Below are positions 13,901 through 15,058 of a stretch of DNA of 15,058 bases, piece after piece (positions within the stretch are counted from its first letter, which is position 1; every line of letters begins with the position of its first letter). Both the position numbers and the translations under genes were made by a program. The notes beneath the pieces were generated by a model that made no database searches, was not told where the DNA came from, and saw nothing but the letters and a program-made list of their open reading frames with translations. The DNA is from AP-15 sp036008325. GTDB taxonomy: Bacteria; Pseudomonadota; Alphaproteobacteria; ATCC43930; CGMCC-115725. Where the stretch lies: contig DASYNW010000144.1 in NCBI GenBank assembly GCA_036008325.1, positions 1 to 15,058 on the forward strand. The letters run 5' to 3'.

Positions 13901-14992
13901 TCAGCGAACCTGCTCGCCAGGGGCGAGGACACCGCGGCGGATCTGATCGCGCTCGATCGATTCGAACAGCGCGCGGAAATTGCCCTCGCCAAACCCGTCA
14001 TTGCCCTTGCGCTCGATGATCTCAAAAAAGATCGGGCCGATCACCGTGTCGGTAAAGATCTGCAGCAGCAGGCCCTGACCCTCGCCCGGGGCGCCGTCGA
14101 TCAGGATGCGGTCGCGCCGCAACCGGGCGAGGTCCTCGCCATGCCCCGGCACCCTGGCATCGACCGCCTCGTAATAGGTGTCGGGGACCGACATGAACGA
14201 GACCCCCCGCGCCTGCAGCGCTTCGACCGTCGCATAGATGTCGGCGGTGGCCAGTGCGATGTGCTGGATGCCCTCGCCGTGATAGGCCGCCAGGTACTCC
14301 GCGATCTGCGACTTGTCGTCGGCGCTTTCGTTGATCGGGATGCGGATCTTGCCGTCGGGGCTGGTCATCGCCTTCGACCGCAACCCGGTCAATTTGCCTT
14401 CGATGTCAAAATAGCGAACCTCGCGAAAATTGAACAGGCGCTCGTAAAACTCGGCCCACAATCCCATGCGGCCGCGGTGCACATTGTGGGTCAGGTGATC
14501 GATGCGGACGAGCCCGACCCCGCGCGGCGCCTGGTCCTCTATCAAGGGCACGAAATCGACGTCGTAGATCGAGTGCTCGCCGTAGCGGTCGACGAGGTAA
14601 ATCAGGCTGCCGCCGATCCCTTCGATCGCCGGGATGTTCAATTCCATCGGGCCGAGCTTGCCGTGCACCGGCCTGGCGCCCAGGGCGAGCGCCCGCTCGT
14701 AGGCTTTGGCCGCATCGGCGACGCGAAAGGCGATCGCGCACACCGAAGGCCCGTGCAGGCGGGCAAAGGCCTGCGCGAAGCTCTCCGGCTCGGCGTTGAC
14801 AATAAAATGAACGTCGCCCTGCTTATAGAGGGTGACGTTCTTCGAGCGGTGGCGCGCCGCGGCGACAAACCCCATGCGCTCGAACAATGCGGTGAGCGCC
14901 CGCGGGTCGGGGCCGGTATATTCGACGAACTCGAACCCGTCGGTTCCCATCGGGTTGTCCCAAAGATCGCGTTCCTGGCGAGCCGCCGACAT
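13901..14992 (-). CDS. hppD: 4-hydroxyphenylpyruvate dioxygenase
   Basis: A 363-residue Fe(II) dioxygenase that converts 4-hydroxyphenylpyruvate to homogentisate in tyrosine/phenylalanine catabolism. It has two vicinal-oxygen-chelate domains. The iron ligands are His166 (IDHLTHNV), His244 (GIQHIAL) and Glu324 (FFEIIERKG). The C-terminal GNDGFGEGNFRALFESIERDQ is the diagnostic family ending, and PINESADDKSQI is the substrate-side loop. I chose the ATG at 14992 because GGAGG lies six bases upstream; the frame is open to 15052 but the extra 20 residues are not conserved. Homogentisate dioxygenase and the later enzymes are not in the window. The gene is convergent with the small tandem genes. Its promoter should lie within or beyond the last 66 bases, where I see no clear boxes. 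Confidence 0.96.
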   Translation of the reverse strand: MSAARQERDLWDNPMGTDGFEFVEYTGPDPRALTALFERMGFVAAARHRSKNVTLYKQGDVHFIVNAEPESFAQAFARLHGPSVCAIAFRVADAAKAYERALALGARPVHGKLGPMELNIPAIEGIGGSLIYLVDRYGEHSIYDVDFVPLIEDQAPRGVGLVRIDHLTHNVHRGRMGLWAEFYERLFNFREVRYFDIEGKLTGLRSKAMTSPDGKIRIPINESADDKSQIAEYLAAYHGEGIQHIALATADIYATVEALQARGVSFMSVPDTYYEAVDARVPGHGEDLARLRRDRILIDGAPGEGQGLLLQIFTDTVIGPIFFEIIERKGNDGFGEGNFRALFESIERDQIRRGVLAPGEQVR

Positions 14993-15058
14993 CAGGAGCC
15001 TCCGAGCGCAGTCATCGCAGGCTGATGTGGTCGGCCCAACCCGGATCGCCAAGGACGG

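Noticed and set aside
13805..15025. A 406-residue plus-strand open frame opposite hppD
   Set aside because: hppD on the minus strand has all iron ligands and a good ribosome site; this frame is its shadow.

Overview
The window is a GC-rich (visibly about two-thirds G+C or more) chromosomal segment, most likely from an alphaproteobacterium of the Rhodospirillales/Rhizobiales type. I infer this from the sdhC-sdhD-sdhA-sdhB gene order and the typically alphaproteobacterial protein sequences, the CitE-like lyase next to sdh, and two short palindromic repeats of kinds common in those genomes. No tRNA, rRNA, CRISPR array, transposase or phage gene is visible.

Layout, left to right. (1) 3-1735, minus strand: two PotB/PotC-type ABC permeases joined by an ATGA overlap; their ATPase and binding protein are not in the window. 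(2) 1907-2785, plus: a CitE/malyl-CoA-lyase-like CoA-ester lyase. (3) 3065-6661, plus: a complete succinate dehydrogenase operon, with a double-hairpin REP-like element between sdhA and sdhB. (4) 6710-10020, plus: an LLM-class (F420/flavin) oxidoreductase, apaG, folE (GTP cyclohydrolase I) and an ArgE-type deacetylase, followed by a second palindromic repeat. (5) 10205-11200, plus: an exported seven-bladed beta-propeller protein. (6) 11161-12552, minus: a TfdA-like alpha-ketoglutarate dioxygenase followed by a RidA-family gene, probably one operon. (7) 12865-13863: an accessory patch with a short coiled-coil/membrane-anchor gene (minus) and two tandem, mutually similar small genes of unknown function (plus). 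(8) 13901-14992, minus: 4-hydroxyphenylpyruvate dioxygenase.

Most of the window is core metabolism: the TCA cycle and respiratory chain (SDH), CoA-ester cleavage feeding the same C2-C4 pool, pterin/folate entry (FolE), arginine-type deacylation, and tyrosine catabolism (HPPD). The less ordinary part is 11.2-13.9 kb. Three genes there each carry one single-base frameshift that can be placed to within a few bases: ridA, the coiled-coil gene, and the first of the tandem pair. In each case shifting the frame restores a protein of sensible length and ending. For the tandem pair it also restores an ATGA overlap with the next gene. Either this accessory patch is decaying or the assembly is poor here; read data would decide.

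I did not find a clear undescribed defence or mobile system. The best candidates for something new are the tandem paralogous small genes with a G-run/palindrome leader, and a pair of covarying 21-bp-spaced palindromes just upstream of folE.
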